Below are positions 51,410 through 61,300 of a stretch of DNA of 64,000 bases, in pieces. Every line of letters begins with the position of its first letter. The stretch's first letter is position 1. Source of the DNA: Deltaproteobacteria bacterium (lineage in GTDB: Bacteria; Myxococcota; Kuafuiibacteriia; Kuafuiibacteriales; Kuafuiibacteriaceae); assembly GCA_016713425.1 (NCBI GenBank), contig JADJPE010000005.1, positions 2,604,001 to 2,668,000 of the forward strand. Direction: 5' to 3'. A model generated the notes under the pieces. The model was not told where the DNA came from, did not search any database, and saw only the letters and a program-made list of their open reading frames with translations. The position numbers and the translations under genes are program-made.

Positions 51410-52525
51410 ACTCATCGAGTCAAAGAAGCTCTTGATGTCGAGCTCGATAACTACGCCACCACCCATCTTCGTCAGGACGTCCCTCAGTCGTTCGAGCGCC
51501 TGATGCGCCGACCGGTCTGGTCGGAAACCATACGAGCAATCCAAAAAGTCCTGCTCGTAAACGGCCTCCAAGACCATCACCACCCGCGCGCTGGAGGATC
51601 TTGTCTTCCAACGTCGGGATGCCGATCGGGCGCAGCTTCGTCCCGTCGCCCTTGGGGATGTACACGCGCCGGACGGGAGGTGCTCGGTACGTCCCCGACT
51701 TGAAGCGGTCAAGCAGCGATTGGAGGTTCGACTCCAGGCTCGCCGCGTATCCCGCCGCCGTCTGACCGTCCACGCCGACCGCGCCGTCCTTGCGCGTCCT
51801 CCGATACGCTTCGCGCAGGAGGTCCACATCGATGAGGTGGGCGAGCGTCGTCATCACCATCTGCGGCGCTTGCCTCGCCAGTTTCGCTGTCCGCTCGAGT
51901 TTCGTTGTGACGCTGATTGGACTCGATGTTCCTGGCATCTTTCCTCCGAGCGGTCCCGTGACCCGGCGCCTCTTTCCCTCAGCCGGGTCCCCTGGGGAGA
52001 GTTCCCCGGCTTCCTCGGTACAGTGAGGCGCTCCGACTCCCGACCATCCCTCCCGCCGCGCTTCGTTTCCTTCGCTTGGCGGTACCTGCGTTGTGCTCGT
52101 CATTTGCTCCCGCGGGCCCGAGCACTGGCGCCCCGCGAGCCTGGACCCCTTGTTCCGACGGTCCGAGCCGGGTCGAAGCAGGAGACGGTCGGGCCTCCCA
52201 GGTTCCTGGGGATCCCATTTCCATGCGTATGCCGTGCTCTCAGACCCCGGCGGGACCTCGGCGCCTCGCCCAAACGGCGCTCCGGTGTCGCCGCCGTGCC
52301 AAACAACGCCGACGGCTCCCGCGACCCATAGATTTCGAGGCTCAATCACACAGCCTTCGCACTCCCTGTGTACGCTTCGCAGCCGAGGTCGCCCTCCGGC
52401 CACGCAACAACTCGGTTCCGGTGGGTGGCTAGCCCTTGCCGGGCGGGGCTCCTCCCCGCTGGGGTCCGACGAGAAGTTTCAGCCTGTCATCTGCATCCCC
52501 TTCTCCCAGGCTTCGCCTGGCGCAC
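51410..52525 (-). mobile_element. Group II intron, 5' portion
   Basis: The minus strand starts GTGCGCCAGGCGAAGCCTGG at 52525, a typical group II 5' end, right after exon sequence CCGATAGGGCAATCA, which is the IS91-like terminus. About 420 nt of structured RNA precede the reverse-transcriptase ORF. The intron ends abruptly at 51410, before domains V and VI. Confidence 0.8.
51418..52103 (-). pseudogene. Intron reverse transcriptase, 5' part with frameshift
   Basis: Starts MTSTTQVPPSEGNEARREGW. RT blocks are seen: AYRRTRKDGAVGVDGQTAAG, GTYRAPPVRRVYIPKGDGTK, RPIGIPTLEDKILQRA, then after a one-base insertion (near 51590) VYEQDFLDCSYGFRPDRSAH and IELDIKSFFD. The YADD catalytic block and everything after are missing. 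Confidence 0.88.
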
Positions 52526-52712
52526 TGATTGCCCTATCGGCCGCCATGCTTTGCGGGTCTTCGGAGACTAAAGTGAACGCGACCGAAGGCGTGCTTTGAG
52601 ATCAGGCACCCGAAAAAAAGAAGAGCAAGATGCGTTCGGGTCGCCGCGCCTCGCCGCATCACGCGCGAGCGGTCCCGGCACCCCAACCCCAGTACCGAGC
52701 AGCGCCTTCGCC
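52526..52712 (-). other. IS91-like terminus and unassigned DNA
   Basis: On the minus strand GGCCGATAGGGCAATCA (52526-52542) equals the terminus of the three IS91-like copies, cut by the intron. The remaining 170 bp hold no recognisable gene or terminator. Confidence 0.6.
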
Positions 52713-54020
52713 TCACCGAGCAGCCACGAGTTTCGTGGTCTGCTTATGTGCTTGCGCCGCGACGATGCGCCGGGCGATGTCGTCGAAGCGTTCGCTCTCA
52801 CCGACGGTGATCGTCGACTGCGCATCGGCCTCCGGGTCGAGCTGGACAAAGGCCCCGCTCGTTCCCGTAAACTCGATGCGCCCGAGCCGCGGGCGATCGA
52901 CGTGGCCAGTCTTCACGAACGCGAACTGGCCATTCTCATAGCCGGAGGGGCGAGCACCCTCGATGACGGACATGAGGCGCGCGCCAGTGACCTCTCGATC
53001 CACGAGAAGGACCAGCTCGCCAGTGAACGGCTGATCTGGGTGCATCATCTCGCGGACCTTACGCATCTCCTCGAGCTTTTCGCCGAGCGTCTGAAGACTG
53101 ACGTTCATCCCCTCGATCTCAAGCTGCTCGTTGGAGACGGTCACCATCGGCGCTCGCAGGAGTCCGTCGTTGCCCGTGACTTCAGGTGAGGACACATACG
53201 ACGCGGGGACGATCTGCCCGACCGCGCTGAACGGGAGGGCGGGCATGGTGTTCTCTTGATAGGTCGACCAAACCTCGGCCGTTAGGCCGAGGGAGACGAG
53301 CAACGCTCCGGAGAAGAAGCCATACGCGGAGACGCCTCTGCGTCTCTGCTGGACGGGCGCGACAGGCGCCACACTGAGCAGCACGGAGACCACAAGAAAG
53401 AGGAGCACGCCAGCAAGAGTGATCGTGTGTGCCCTGGCCACCAACGCTACGGCGGCTTCCTCGATGCCCAGGCGCAAGAGATCCGCCTGGTCGTTCGGAG
53501 CCGCTGATGCGATGGCACCCAACGCTCCGATCAGGCCGATGCTATACGCCGCACCAGCGAGCATCAGTGCGCAGAGAACGCCCCCGGCGGCGATCGGCCC
53601 GAGGATGGCCACCCAGCGAAGGAGCGCACGCTCCCCTCTGAAGCGCGCGAACAGAACGAGTCCGAGGGCGACCCCTCCCAGAGATGCCAATCCCACCAGG
53701 CCAAGGCAGAGGAAGCCCGACGTGTTGGCGTGACGTATCATGCCAAGGGCAAGTTTCTGAATCCATTCGTTCGCATCGGTCGCGATGATCGAGGTCTGGA
53801 CACTGGCGAAAGCGATGCGCCAGGAATAGAGGGCGGTCGCGAGCGGCAACACAACGCCTCCAACGGCCATGAACTCGGGCACGAGGGTCCAGCGACCTGC
53901 GTCGTCGCCGAGCATGCGCCTTCGAAGCGCCAAACCCAGCACACCCAAATGAAGCACGACGCCGAAGCTACAGACGACGAGCAGGAACGATACACCTGGT
54001 TCTGACAATACATGGCTCAT
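52713..54020 (-). CDS. MotA/ExbB-ExbD-like fused membrane protein
   Basis: Protein of 435 aa. The first 250 residues have about seven spans; LIGALGAIASAAPNDQADLLRLGIEEAAVALVARA recalls MotA/TolQ/ExbB proteins (GTV and LGLLGT regions are not exact). The C-terminal 150 residues form a periplasmic-type domain resembling ExbD/TolR (LVLLVDREVTGARLMSVIEG, YENGQFAFVKT). A single-chain ExbB-ExbD analogue is possible. Its ATG overlaps the 44-aa gene (ATGA). Confidence 0.7.
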   Translation of the reverse strand: MSHVLSEPGVSFLLVVCSFGVVLHLGVLGLALRRRMLGDDAGRWTLVPEFMAVGGVVLPLATALYSWRIAFASVQTSIIATDANEWIQKLALGMIRHANTSGFLCLGLVGLASLGGVALGLVLFARFRGERALLRWVAILGPIAAGGVLCALMLAGAAYSIGLIGALGAIASAAPNDQADLLRLGIEEAAVALVARAHTITLAGVLLFLVVSVLLSVAPVAPVQQRRRGVSAYGFFSGALLVSLGLTAEVWSTYQENTMPALPFSAVGQIVPASYVSSPEVTGNDGLLRAPMVTVSNEQLEIEGMNVSLQTLGEKLEEMRKVREMMHPDQPFTGELVLLVDREVTGARLMSVIEGARPSGYENGQFAFVKTGHVDRPRLGRIEFTGTSGAFVQLDPEADAQSTITVGESERFDDIARRIVAAQAHKQTTKLVAAR

Positions 54021-54151
54021 TGCGGGCCTCCGAGCGCGAGAAGACCGGACATGACCTCGAAGAAACGGATGTGGTGATAGACGCTGAAACCGATCGAAGC
54101 GACCAGCGACGCAGCACCGACGGTCACGAGGAGCCTCTGGAAGCGATTCAT
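54017..54151 (-). CDS. 44-aa membrane peptide
   Basis: Reads MNRFQRLLVTVGAASLVASI, then a short aromatic helix, ending LLALGGPQ. One span. The TGA overlaps the start of the 435-aa protein (ATGA), strong evidence of translation. May be a small subunit of that complex. Confidence 0.62.
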   Translation of the reverse strand: MNRFQRLLVTVGAASLVASIGFSVYHHIRFFEVMSGLLALGGPQ

Positions 54152-54214
54152 TCTGTCTGCCTAGACGAGCCGCGAGCAGAGGTCAAAGAGGAGACTCCGA
54201 AAGAGGCTTCGAAC

Positions 54215-54640
54215 CTGATCGCGGTAGCGACCGCCCTTGTGGGCGGCCCCCCGCACAGATCCCAGCGTGCGCTGCTAACGCACTGGGCTCCTACCTCGGG
54301 TACGGTCGTCGAATCGGTTGTCAGGCCATGGGTGCTTGTTGCGGGCTGGCGGGAGCCATCGTTTGGCGATGCGGTTCATCCGCGCCCAATTAAGGCGACT
54401 GCGCTGGCTGCGACGCCGCAGCGCCCGGTACCAGTGTCTCGTTGCCTGGGTGCGGAAGGCCCCCACCGCATAGATGTTGCCGGGCACGGCGTAGTACGCG
54501 AGGTGCCCACGCACCACGCTTCCCAGCCAGCGCCCCTGCTCCGGGATGGATCGATGCCGACGTCGCATCAGTTCGGCTTTCACCTCACGCAGCTTCGTCC
54601 GCATCCGCCTCGAGATCGTCTTTCGTACGCAGTGCATCAA
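54215..54640 (-). mobile_element. Group II intron, 3' portion
   Basis: Minus frame: KTISRRMRTKLREVKAELMR, GRWLGSVVRGHLAYYAVPGN, YRALRRRSQRSRLNWARM, RIAKRWLPPARNKHPWP and GRSPVR-stop, the maturase C-terminus. Domain V and a domain VI-like hairpin follow. The 5' side is cut by the IS66-type element at about 54640. It may be the missing half of the 51.4-52.5 kb intron or of a second copy. Confidence 0.85.
54258..54290 (-). ncRNA. Group II intron domain V
   Basis: On the minus strand GAGCCCAGTGCG pairs with CGCACGCTGGGATC across a TTAGCAG loop, the 33-nt domain V hairpin with the AGC triad. The reverse-transcriptase stop lies inside it, as in many such introns. Confidence 0.82.
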
Positions 54641-54699
54641 CGGGCACCTGACGGCGGTCTCCGCGGCGCGTATGGCGCGTTCCAGGAGGAACCACCGAT

Positions 54700-55140
54700 A
54701 TGCCGAGAAAGAATGGCTCGCGGCCCGCCCGGGCTCGCGGAGTAGAGTTGGAGATCGACCCGCGGCCCGCGGCGTTGATCGCGTTGACGGAGCGCTTCGC
54801 GCAATTCCGCGCAGAGAGTGAGCGAGGTACCCGCGTGCCGGCCGAGCTGAGAGCCGCGGCGTTGGCGGCGCTGCGCCAGGGCGCGGCGCAGGGCGCGCTG
54901 CAGCGGGACTGCCAGATCTCCCGGAGTCAGCTCGACGCGTGGAGGCGCGCGGCCGCCGCGCCGAGCACGAGATCGCGGCGTGCCACGGGAGAGGACGCGC
55001 GCATCTTCGCGGTCGTCGATGAGGCTCTGCCGGTCGATGAGCGAGCCGCCGCCGCGGAGCCACCGCTCGAGCTGCGCGTGGGCCCGTGGTCCGTGACCGT
55101 GCGCCTCGCCGGCGGCGAGCCTGGGCAAGGAGGCCGCTGA
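54700..55140 (+). CDS. IS66-type TnpA
   Basis: Protein of 146 aa. The DNA-binding part is ALRQGAAQGALQRDCQISRS plus QLDAWRR. AGGAGG lies 11 nt before the ATG. The TGA overlaps the tnpB ATG (TGATG). Confidence 0.78.
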   Translation: MPRKNGSRPARARGVELEIDPRPAALIALTERFAQFRAESERGTRVPAELRAAALAALRQGAAQGALQRDCQISRSQLDAWRRAAAAPSTRSRRATGEDARIFAVVDEALPVDERAAAAEPPLELRVGPWSVTVRLAGGEPGQGGR

Positions 55141-55527
55141 TGCTGCCGGTGACCGTCAGGCGCGTCCTGCTCGCCGAGCACCGCGTCGACTTCCGAAAGG
55201 GCTTCAACGGGCTGCTCGCGGAGGCCTACGGCTTGGGCGCGCAGCCCTACGACGGTGAATGCGTCGCCTTCGTGAAGAAGGATCGCACCCAGCTGCGCGC
55301 CCTCGTCGGCGACAACTATTGGACTCTACTTGATAAGCCGACGCTTCGAGGGCGGGCGACTGCGCGCGCTGCTCGAGTTTGCCGATCGACCCGGCAGCAA
55401 GACCGTGTCGACCGGCGAGCTGTCGCTGCTACTGGAGGGGTCGGACTTCACCGTGCACACGCGCGCCAAGAGCTGGCGCGGCGCGACGCAGGGCCGACAA
55501 GGACGCGGCGCTTCATTTGGCGCTTGA
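55140..55527 (+). pseudogene. IS66 TnpB with frameshift
   Basis: LLAEHRVDFRKGFNGLLAEA and CVAFVKKDRTQLRALVGDN are in one frame; GLYLISRRFEGGRLRALLEF follows in the next. One extra base near 55322 separates them. TnpB is therefore not made in full unless by recoding. Confidence 0.82.
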
Positions 55528-55559
55528 CCCCAGATCCTGACCCTGATCTTACCCTCTCG

Positions 55560-57680
55560 TTGCGACTACGCGCGACACCTCAGCTCGGTGATCACGAGCG
55601 CCGAGAGATCGCCGCTTGGATCCAAACCAACAGCGCGCAGCTCCCACCCACGGTTCAGGACTTTCTCGCGCTTCATCTCTCGTACCTCGCGACCGAAGGT
55701 AACCTGCAAAAGAGCCTCGACGCCGCACTCCGCGAGCTTCGACGCGCGCTGCGCATCACGCCCTCGAGCGAGAGGCGTCGACGCAGCGGCTCTCCTGCCG
55801 CCGGGAGTCCTCCGTCTGCGCAGCTCGTCGCAGAGAGCCCGCAGGCGCGGCTCGAGCATATGATCGCCCGGGCCGACGAACTGGCGGATTGGCACCGCGT
55901 CCTGCGCAAGCGACACAACGACCGCGGCAAAGAGCTGAAGAAGGAGCTGGCCAAGATGTCGACCGATAAGCGCGAAGGCGGCACCAAGCAACCCGCACCC
56001 GTGATCCCGCGGCTCGAGGATTTCGAGCCCACCGACGAGGATCGCGCAGAGGGCGCGCGTGCCGGCAAGACCTTCACCGAGCACCTGCAGAGAGGCAACG
56101 GTCCGGACCCGGCGATGAGGTCGGTGAACGAGGCCCTGATGCCAGGAGGCGCGGTGCTTGAGACAACGGAGCACGAGCCACTCCCCGCGGAGGTCCCGCC
56201 AGAGCTCGCCGAGGCGCGCGTGCTCAAGACGATGCACGAGCCGCGCGTGCGCTATGACTTCGCGGTTTCCGTCACGCGCATCGAGCTCGACGTCGAGAAG
56301 AAGGTCATCGTGGACGACCACGGCGAGCGTCACGTCATCACCGCGTCGACGCGCGACTTCGGCCCTGCTCGCTACGGCGTGACGTGGGATGCGCTCGCAA
56401 CGCTGACGATCCTCGTCGGACAGTTCGCGATGCCGTTTCATCGCCTCGGAGTGATGTTCTCGACCGACACTAAGCGCTTCACCGCAGGCGCGCTCAGTCG
56501 GATGCTCCGCTACGTGGCGACGCGCTTCGCGCCGATCTATCTCGAGCTGGTGAAGCAGCTCGCCAACGCCGAGGTCCTGGCCGGCGACGACACCTCCTGC
56601 CGCGTGCTCGAGGTGACCAACTATCGAGCGCAGATGGCGCTGGCCGAGGCGCCCAAGGATCCGCCGCCTTGGGCCGACTATGCCACGCCCAAGGCGGCCC
56701 AAGAGAGTATCCGGCGGTGCGAAGAGGCCAAGCGCGCGCGCATCCAGCGGAGAGAGAACGGCGATCGCGCAGCGACACGAACAACCGAAGAAGTGCCTAC
56801 CCTCGGAGCGGTCATCGGACGCGAGCTCGGCTTCGAGTCACCGCGACGAAGCGGTGATGGACCCAAGGAGGCGATGCACACGACGGTGATCTCCGGCCGC
56901 AGCGCGCCCGAGGATCCCACCAGCTTGATCGTATTCTATCGAAGTCACCTGGGGAGCTGCGGCGATCTATTCGAGCGCTTCATGAGAATTCGAGACCCCT
57001 CGCGCCGAAGCGTGATCTTGCAAGGCGACTTGAGCACCACGAACTTGGTCACCACAGCCGAGCTGCTCGAACGGTTCAAGGTGCTGCAGATCGCGTGCGC
57101 CGCGCACGCTCGTCGGCCGTTCGCCTTGCACGAGGACGAAGATCCCGTGAACTGCGAGTTCATGCTGCACCTGTTTCTGGATCTCGCGATGCACGAGGAG
57201 CAATTGGACGTCTTCGGCCGCAACCGAGACAACGTGCTGGCGGTCCGCGGCGGTGAGAGCCGCGAGCTGTGGGACGAGATCCTCGAGCTCGCAAAGTCGA
57301 TGACCGAGCGCTGGTCCAAGGCGACCACGCTCGGCACCGCGGCGCGATACATCATCAACCACTTCGACGCGCTCACCGCGTATCTGGATGACCCGCGGCT
57401 CGAGCCGACGAACAACCTTCGCGAGCGGATGCTCCGTATGGAGAAGCTCATCGAGGGCAGCTCGATGTTCCGCAAGAGCCTCGAGGGCCGCTTCGCGCTC
57501 GACGTTGTGCGCTCGATCTTGCAGACGGCTGTCGCCGCGAATGCGCCCGTGCATGAGTATCTCGTGTCGGTGCTGCGCGCGAAGGACGAAGACATCGCGG
57601 CAGATCCTGCGCGCTTCACGCCGCGCGCGTGGCTGACCGAGACGCTGAACCGTCAAATCGCGGCGATCGCCACGCGGTAG
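55560..57680 (+). CDS. IS66-type TnpC transposase, long form
   Basis: About 706 aa from a TTG at 55560 (the frame is open further upstream). Helical N-terminus, then YDFAVSVTRIELDVEKKVIV, TLTILVGQFAMPFHRLGVMF, LAGDDTSCRVLE (first catalytic Asp) and EPTNNLRERMLRMEKLIEGS (final Glu region). Longer than classical TnpC (about 510 aa), mostly through a charged insert. Confidence 0.82.
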   Translation: MRLRATPQLGDHERREIAAWIQTNSAQLPPTVQDFLALHLSYLATEGNLQKSLDAALRELRRALRITPSSERRRRSGSPAAGSPPSAQLVAESPQARLEHMIARADELADWHRVLRKRHNDRGKELKKELAKMSTDKREGGTKQPAPVIPRLEDFEPTDEDRAEGARAGKTFTEHLQRGNGPDPAMRSVNEALMPGGAVLETTEHEPLPAEVPPELAEARVLKTMHEPRVRYDFAVSVTRIELDVEKKVIVDDHGERHVITASTRDFGPARYGVTWDALATLTILVGQFAMPFHRLGVMFSTDTKRFTAGALSRMLRYVATRFAPIYLELVKQLANAEVLAGDDTSCRVLEVTNYRAQMALAEAPKDPPPWADYATPKAAQESIRRCEEAKRARIQRRENGDRAATRTTEEVPTLGAVIGRELGFESPRRSGDGPKEAMHTTVISGRSAPEDPTSLIVFYRSHLGSCGDLFERFMRIRDPSRRSVILQGDLSTTNLVTTAELLERFKVLQIACAAHARRPFALHEDEDPVNCEFMLHLFLDLAMHEEQLDVFGRNRDNVLAVRGGESRELWDEILELAKSMTERWSKATTLGTAARYIINHFDALTAYLDDPRLEPTNNLRERMLRMEKLIEGSSMFRKSLEGRFALDVVRSILQTAVAANAPVHEYLVSVLRAKDEDIAADPARFTPRAWLTETLNRQIAAIATR

Positions 57681-57960
57681 ACGCGAACGCGTTGCTTTTC
57701 TCGCCAGCGAACGCCGCGGCCGCGCGTGCGCCCCGGCGCATCACGTCCCCTTTGACGGACGACCAACCGCCGAGGCGCCCAACGCCAACAACGGCAACGG
57801 CACCGGTCGGCGTCGCTCATACGATCTCGTGAACGCCAAGGAGCCACCGAGGAATTTTGGGCCGGCCGTCGCGAATAGCTCAGCCATATCGCGCCGATGT
57901 CACTCCCGAGTCGGCGCCCCCTCGACCACGAGACCCGGCCTCGGCGTGGGGGCCCGTCCA

Positions 57961-58290
57961 TGCACTGGGTACTTTCCGTCGCTCTTCGACGGGACACCGA
58001 ATGCGCTTCTCGAAGCGATGGCGGCCGGTCGACCGATCTTGTCGACGGATGCGGGCGGGCAGGCCGATCTCATTGAGCACGGCGTGACGGGAGCCTTGCT
58101 ATCGACCGAGCGTCTCGATGTTCTGCCGGACGCGATCGAAGAGATGCTCGATCTCGATCCCCGCGAGCGTGCCCAGATGGGTGAGCGCGCTCGTGCCTTC
58201 GTTGCGACGAATCATCGTCTCGATGATGAACGGTGTGCGTATCAGGCGCTCTACGCGCGGCTCGCCAGCGGCGCATCGGTGGCTGAGTAG
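57961..58290 (+). pseudogene. GT4 glycosyltransferase C-terminal fragment
   Basis: FPSLFDGTPNALLEAMAAGR, PILSTDAGGQADLIEHGVTG and a final helical part are the C-terminal Rossmann domain of a GT4 enzyme. The N-terminal two thirds are absent. The 280 bp between the IS66-type element and this fragment hold nothing recognisable. Confidence 0.82.
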
Positions 58291-58313
58291 GCTCAGTAGG
58301 CGGAGGCTACATT

Positions 58314-61300
58314 TCAGTTTGGCGCCAAGACGAACTCGACATCATCGACGACGAGCGTGTTGTTTGCATCCGTCACGATAGCCATGCCGTAGGACCAGCC
58401 GGTTGTCGTTGCAAGCTCTCTGGTGATCTCCGTGTAGCCGGATCCGACATAGACGACCAAAGAAGTCGTGGTGTACTGCTGCCCATATGAGTTCCGCCGG
58501 AAGATGTTGACATAAGCCTTTGCGGTCGCGCTGCTCGGCAATCCGCTCTTGATGAAGGCACGGGCCTTCACCACGCCGGGGCCGTGGGCCAAAGTGTCGG
58601 TTTCCACGGTCCGCGAGGTGTAGGTTCCACGCAGGATTGCACAACCACCCGCCGTTCGGCAGCCCGACGTGGTTCGAGTGAAGATGCCCTCGCTTTGATG
58701 CCAATCGCTCAGGCCAACGGCGAAGCTTGGATCGCTGATCAGGTTTAGATCTTCGTCAAAGTATCCGTCGCAATCATTGTCGAGCCCATCGACGACTTCG
58801 CTTGCGCCCGAGAAGACGCTTGCTTGGGTGTCGTCGCAGTCGCTGGCGTTGCTTACCCAACCGGTCGGCGCCTCACAAACCACGCTCGAAACACTGGGGC
58901 TGCCCGCCCCATCGCCATCGCTGTCTTCGTACCAGGTTGGCGAAGCGCAGTCGACTGCGCACGAGCCGCATGACTCCGACACGGCACAGATGCCATCCCC
59001 GCAGAGCGCGCAGTCCGCACCCATGGCCGACTCACTGAAGTCACAGTATCCGTCGTTGTCTTGAATGAAGGCCGTCATCTGAACAGGCGTTGGACGCCCA
59101 TAGGTGACCTCGCCCGTTCCGAGCTGACCAAAGACGTCTTGGCCCCATCCCCAAACAGTTCCGTCGGCGCGCTGCGCAAAGCTGCTCATGCCGTTCGCAT
59201 GAATCGCAACAACCTGGTCCATCACGAGCAGTCCCAGATATGTTCCTCCAAGCGCACCTGCGCCAACGCAGGTGCGCGCAAGTTGGCAGTTGTCGTTACG
59301 GCCCCAGCAGTAAACCTGTCCTTGGTCGTTTAAGGCACACGTGTGCTCGGTTCCGCTTGAGATCTGGACAACAGGCCGCACACCGGAGAAGTCGCTGGGG
59401 AATATTTCATAGCTGCTTGTGGGGTGGCCAAGCGCCGAACGGTTATCACCCCAGCAATACGCCTTTCCCGCCGAAGTGATCGTACACCCGTGCTTTCCGC
59501 CCGCGGTGATCGCGACCAGACCCGGAATCGTGATCGTCTTCTTTGGAGACAAGCTGTCTTGACCGCCGCCATCCGCGAGCTGTCCGGCGTCGTCTCGTCC
59601 CCAACACCATACGGTGCCATCCAGCTTCAGGGCACAAGAGAAGTCCGGACCCAGCGCGACCTGCACAGCGCTGTCTGTGGCGTAGACCGGCGTCGAGGCG
59701 GATACGAGCGTTCCGTTGCCGAGCTGACCATGGTCGTTCTTGCCCCAGCACCACACCGAACCGTCCATCTTGACAGCACACATGTGGTCGCCGCCCGCCG
59801 CTACGCTCGCCACTTTGTCTTCGAGACTCGAAACGAGCTCCGGCGTATTTCGCATCGACGAGGCTGAGCCATTGCCGAGTTGGCCATAGCTGTTGTCGCC
59901 CCAGCACCAGAGCTGACCGCCACGCGTTTGGGCACAGGATGCATTCGTTCCGGTGATGATGTTGACCGGGCGATTCATTTCGTCGCTCGGGCTTGGGAGT
60001 CCCATGACTTGGCGGGCATCGAGTTCATACGTCGATGCGGTTTGACCGGTTTGCTCTCGGTCGTTCTTGCCCCAGCACCACACCGAACCGTCGTGTCGAC
60101 GTGCGCATGAGTGGTCGAGGCCGCTCGAGATCTCTTTCACGGTCATTAGATATGTATTGAGAACCACCGTCTCATCATCCGGCCCACAGCTCGTGAAGTT
60201 GCCTTCGGCGTCGACCGAATCACAGCCACCTTCCGATGCTGTATAGCAGGAAGGAATCGGATCCGGCGTGAACCCGCAGCTCCCATCGGTGCACAAACGC
60301 CCCGCGGGACCGCCACCTTCGGCTTTGCAGGCGTGGATGCTCGGATTGGCGCCGAAGACATTCCCCCAGAACGCGCCCTCATGGCTTTTGAATTGTGCCT
60401 TCTCGAGGGCTGTCGTCGCGAGCCCGGCGTAAGCTGGGTTGCGAAGCGAGATGCGAACGGTTGTTCCGTGCGCGTTCGTCCGGGCGGCGAGGCAGGCCGA
60501 GACCGCTTTTTGCCCGACGACGTTGATGGCGCCGGTCTTCCACGTGGGCGCCAAGCCAAGCGCACCACTGAACGTGATCGGACCGGACGGAAACGTGATG
60601 TTGACCGAGTCGCCGGCGTTGAGCGCGCACTCAACCGTGTACTTCATGAGCTTCTGGAGATTCGCCGTCTGCTGTTCGTTGAGCGCGAGGCCGGGATAGA
60701 GGGCGTTGTTGCTGTCGACGGCACGATAGTGCTCCATGCACCAGCGAAGCTCCTCGCTGTCGTCGATGCCGTTCGGATTGTCGACGAGCGCGCTCGTCTT
60801 CCAGGTCGGGGCGAGGCCATGGCGTCCCGGATAGATATGAGCCTGACCGCGAGAGTCGTAGACGGTGACCGAGTTGCCGCTGGGCAAGGCGCACCACATC
60901 AAGTGCGCCATCATCGACTCGAAGGCTTTTTCCTGATCGGCGCTTAGATTCTGCAGTTGACCCGACGCATCGGCGACTCGAATCGCCTTCGCGGGATTCG
61001 CGCCATTCACGTAGAGTCCATTAACCGGGAGTCCATTGAGTGGAAGACCATTAACATAGAGTCCGTTGACGTAGAGGCCGTTCACCGGGAGCCCATTGAC
61101 GGGCAGGCCGTTGACATAGAGACCATTCACGTAGAGTCCGTTGAGCCCAAGGCCGTTCACGGGCAGACCGTTTACATACAGACCGTTCAGCGGGAGGCCA
61201 TTCACGTAGAGTCCATTCAATGGAAGTCCGTTCACCGGGAGCCCATTGACCGGGAGGCCGTTGACGTAGAGCCCATTGAGTGGAAGTCCATTGACTGGGA

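Larger units (their letters stand above)
54640..57690 (+). mobile_element. Second IS66-type element
   Basis: Contains tnpA, a frameshifted tnpB and a long tnpC. It cuts the intron maturase on the left and a GT4 fragment follows on the right. Terminal inverted repeats could not be fixed by eye. Confidence 0.8.

Noticed and set aside
52600..52660. Rho-independent terminator near the run of A/T at 52610
   Set aside because: The possible stem CCCGAA/TTCGGG has a loop of more than 20 nt and the T-run lies inside it.
57690..57960. Continuation of the intron reverse transcriptase on the right of the second IS66-type element
   Set aside because: None of the frames there shows RT blocks; a GT4 fragment follows instead.
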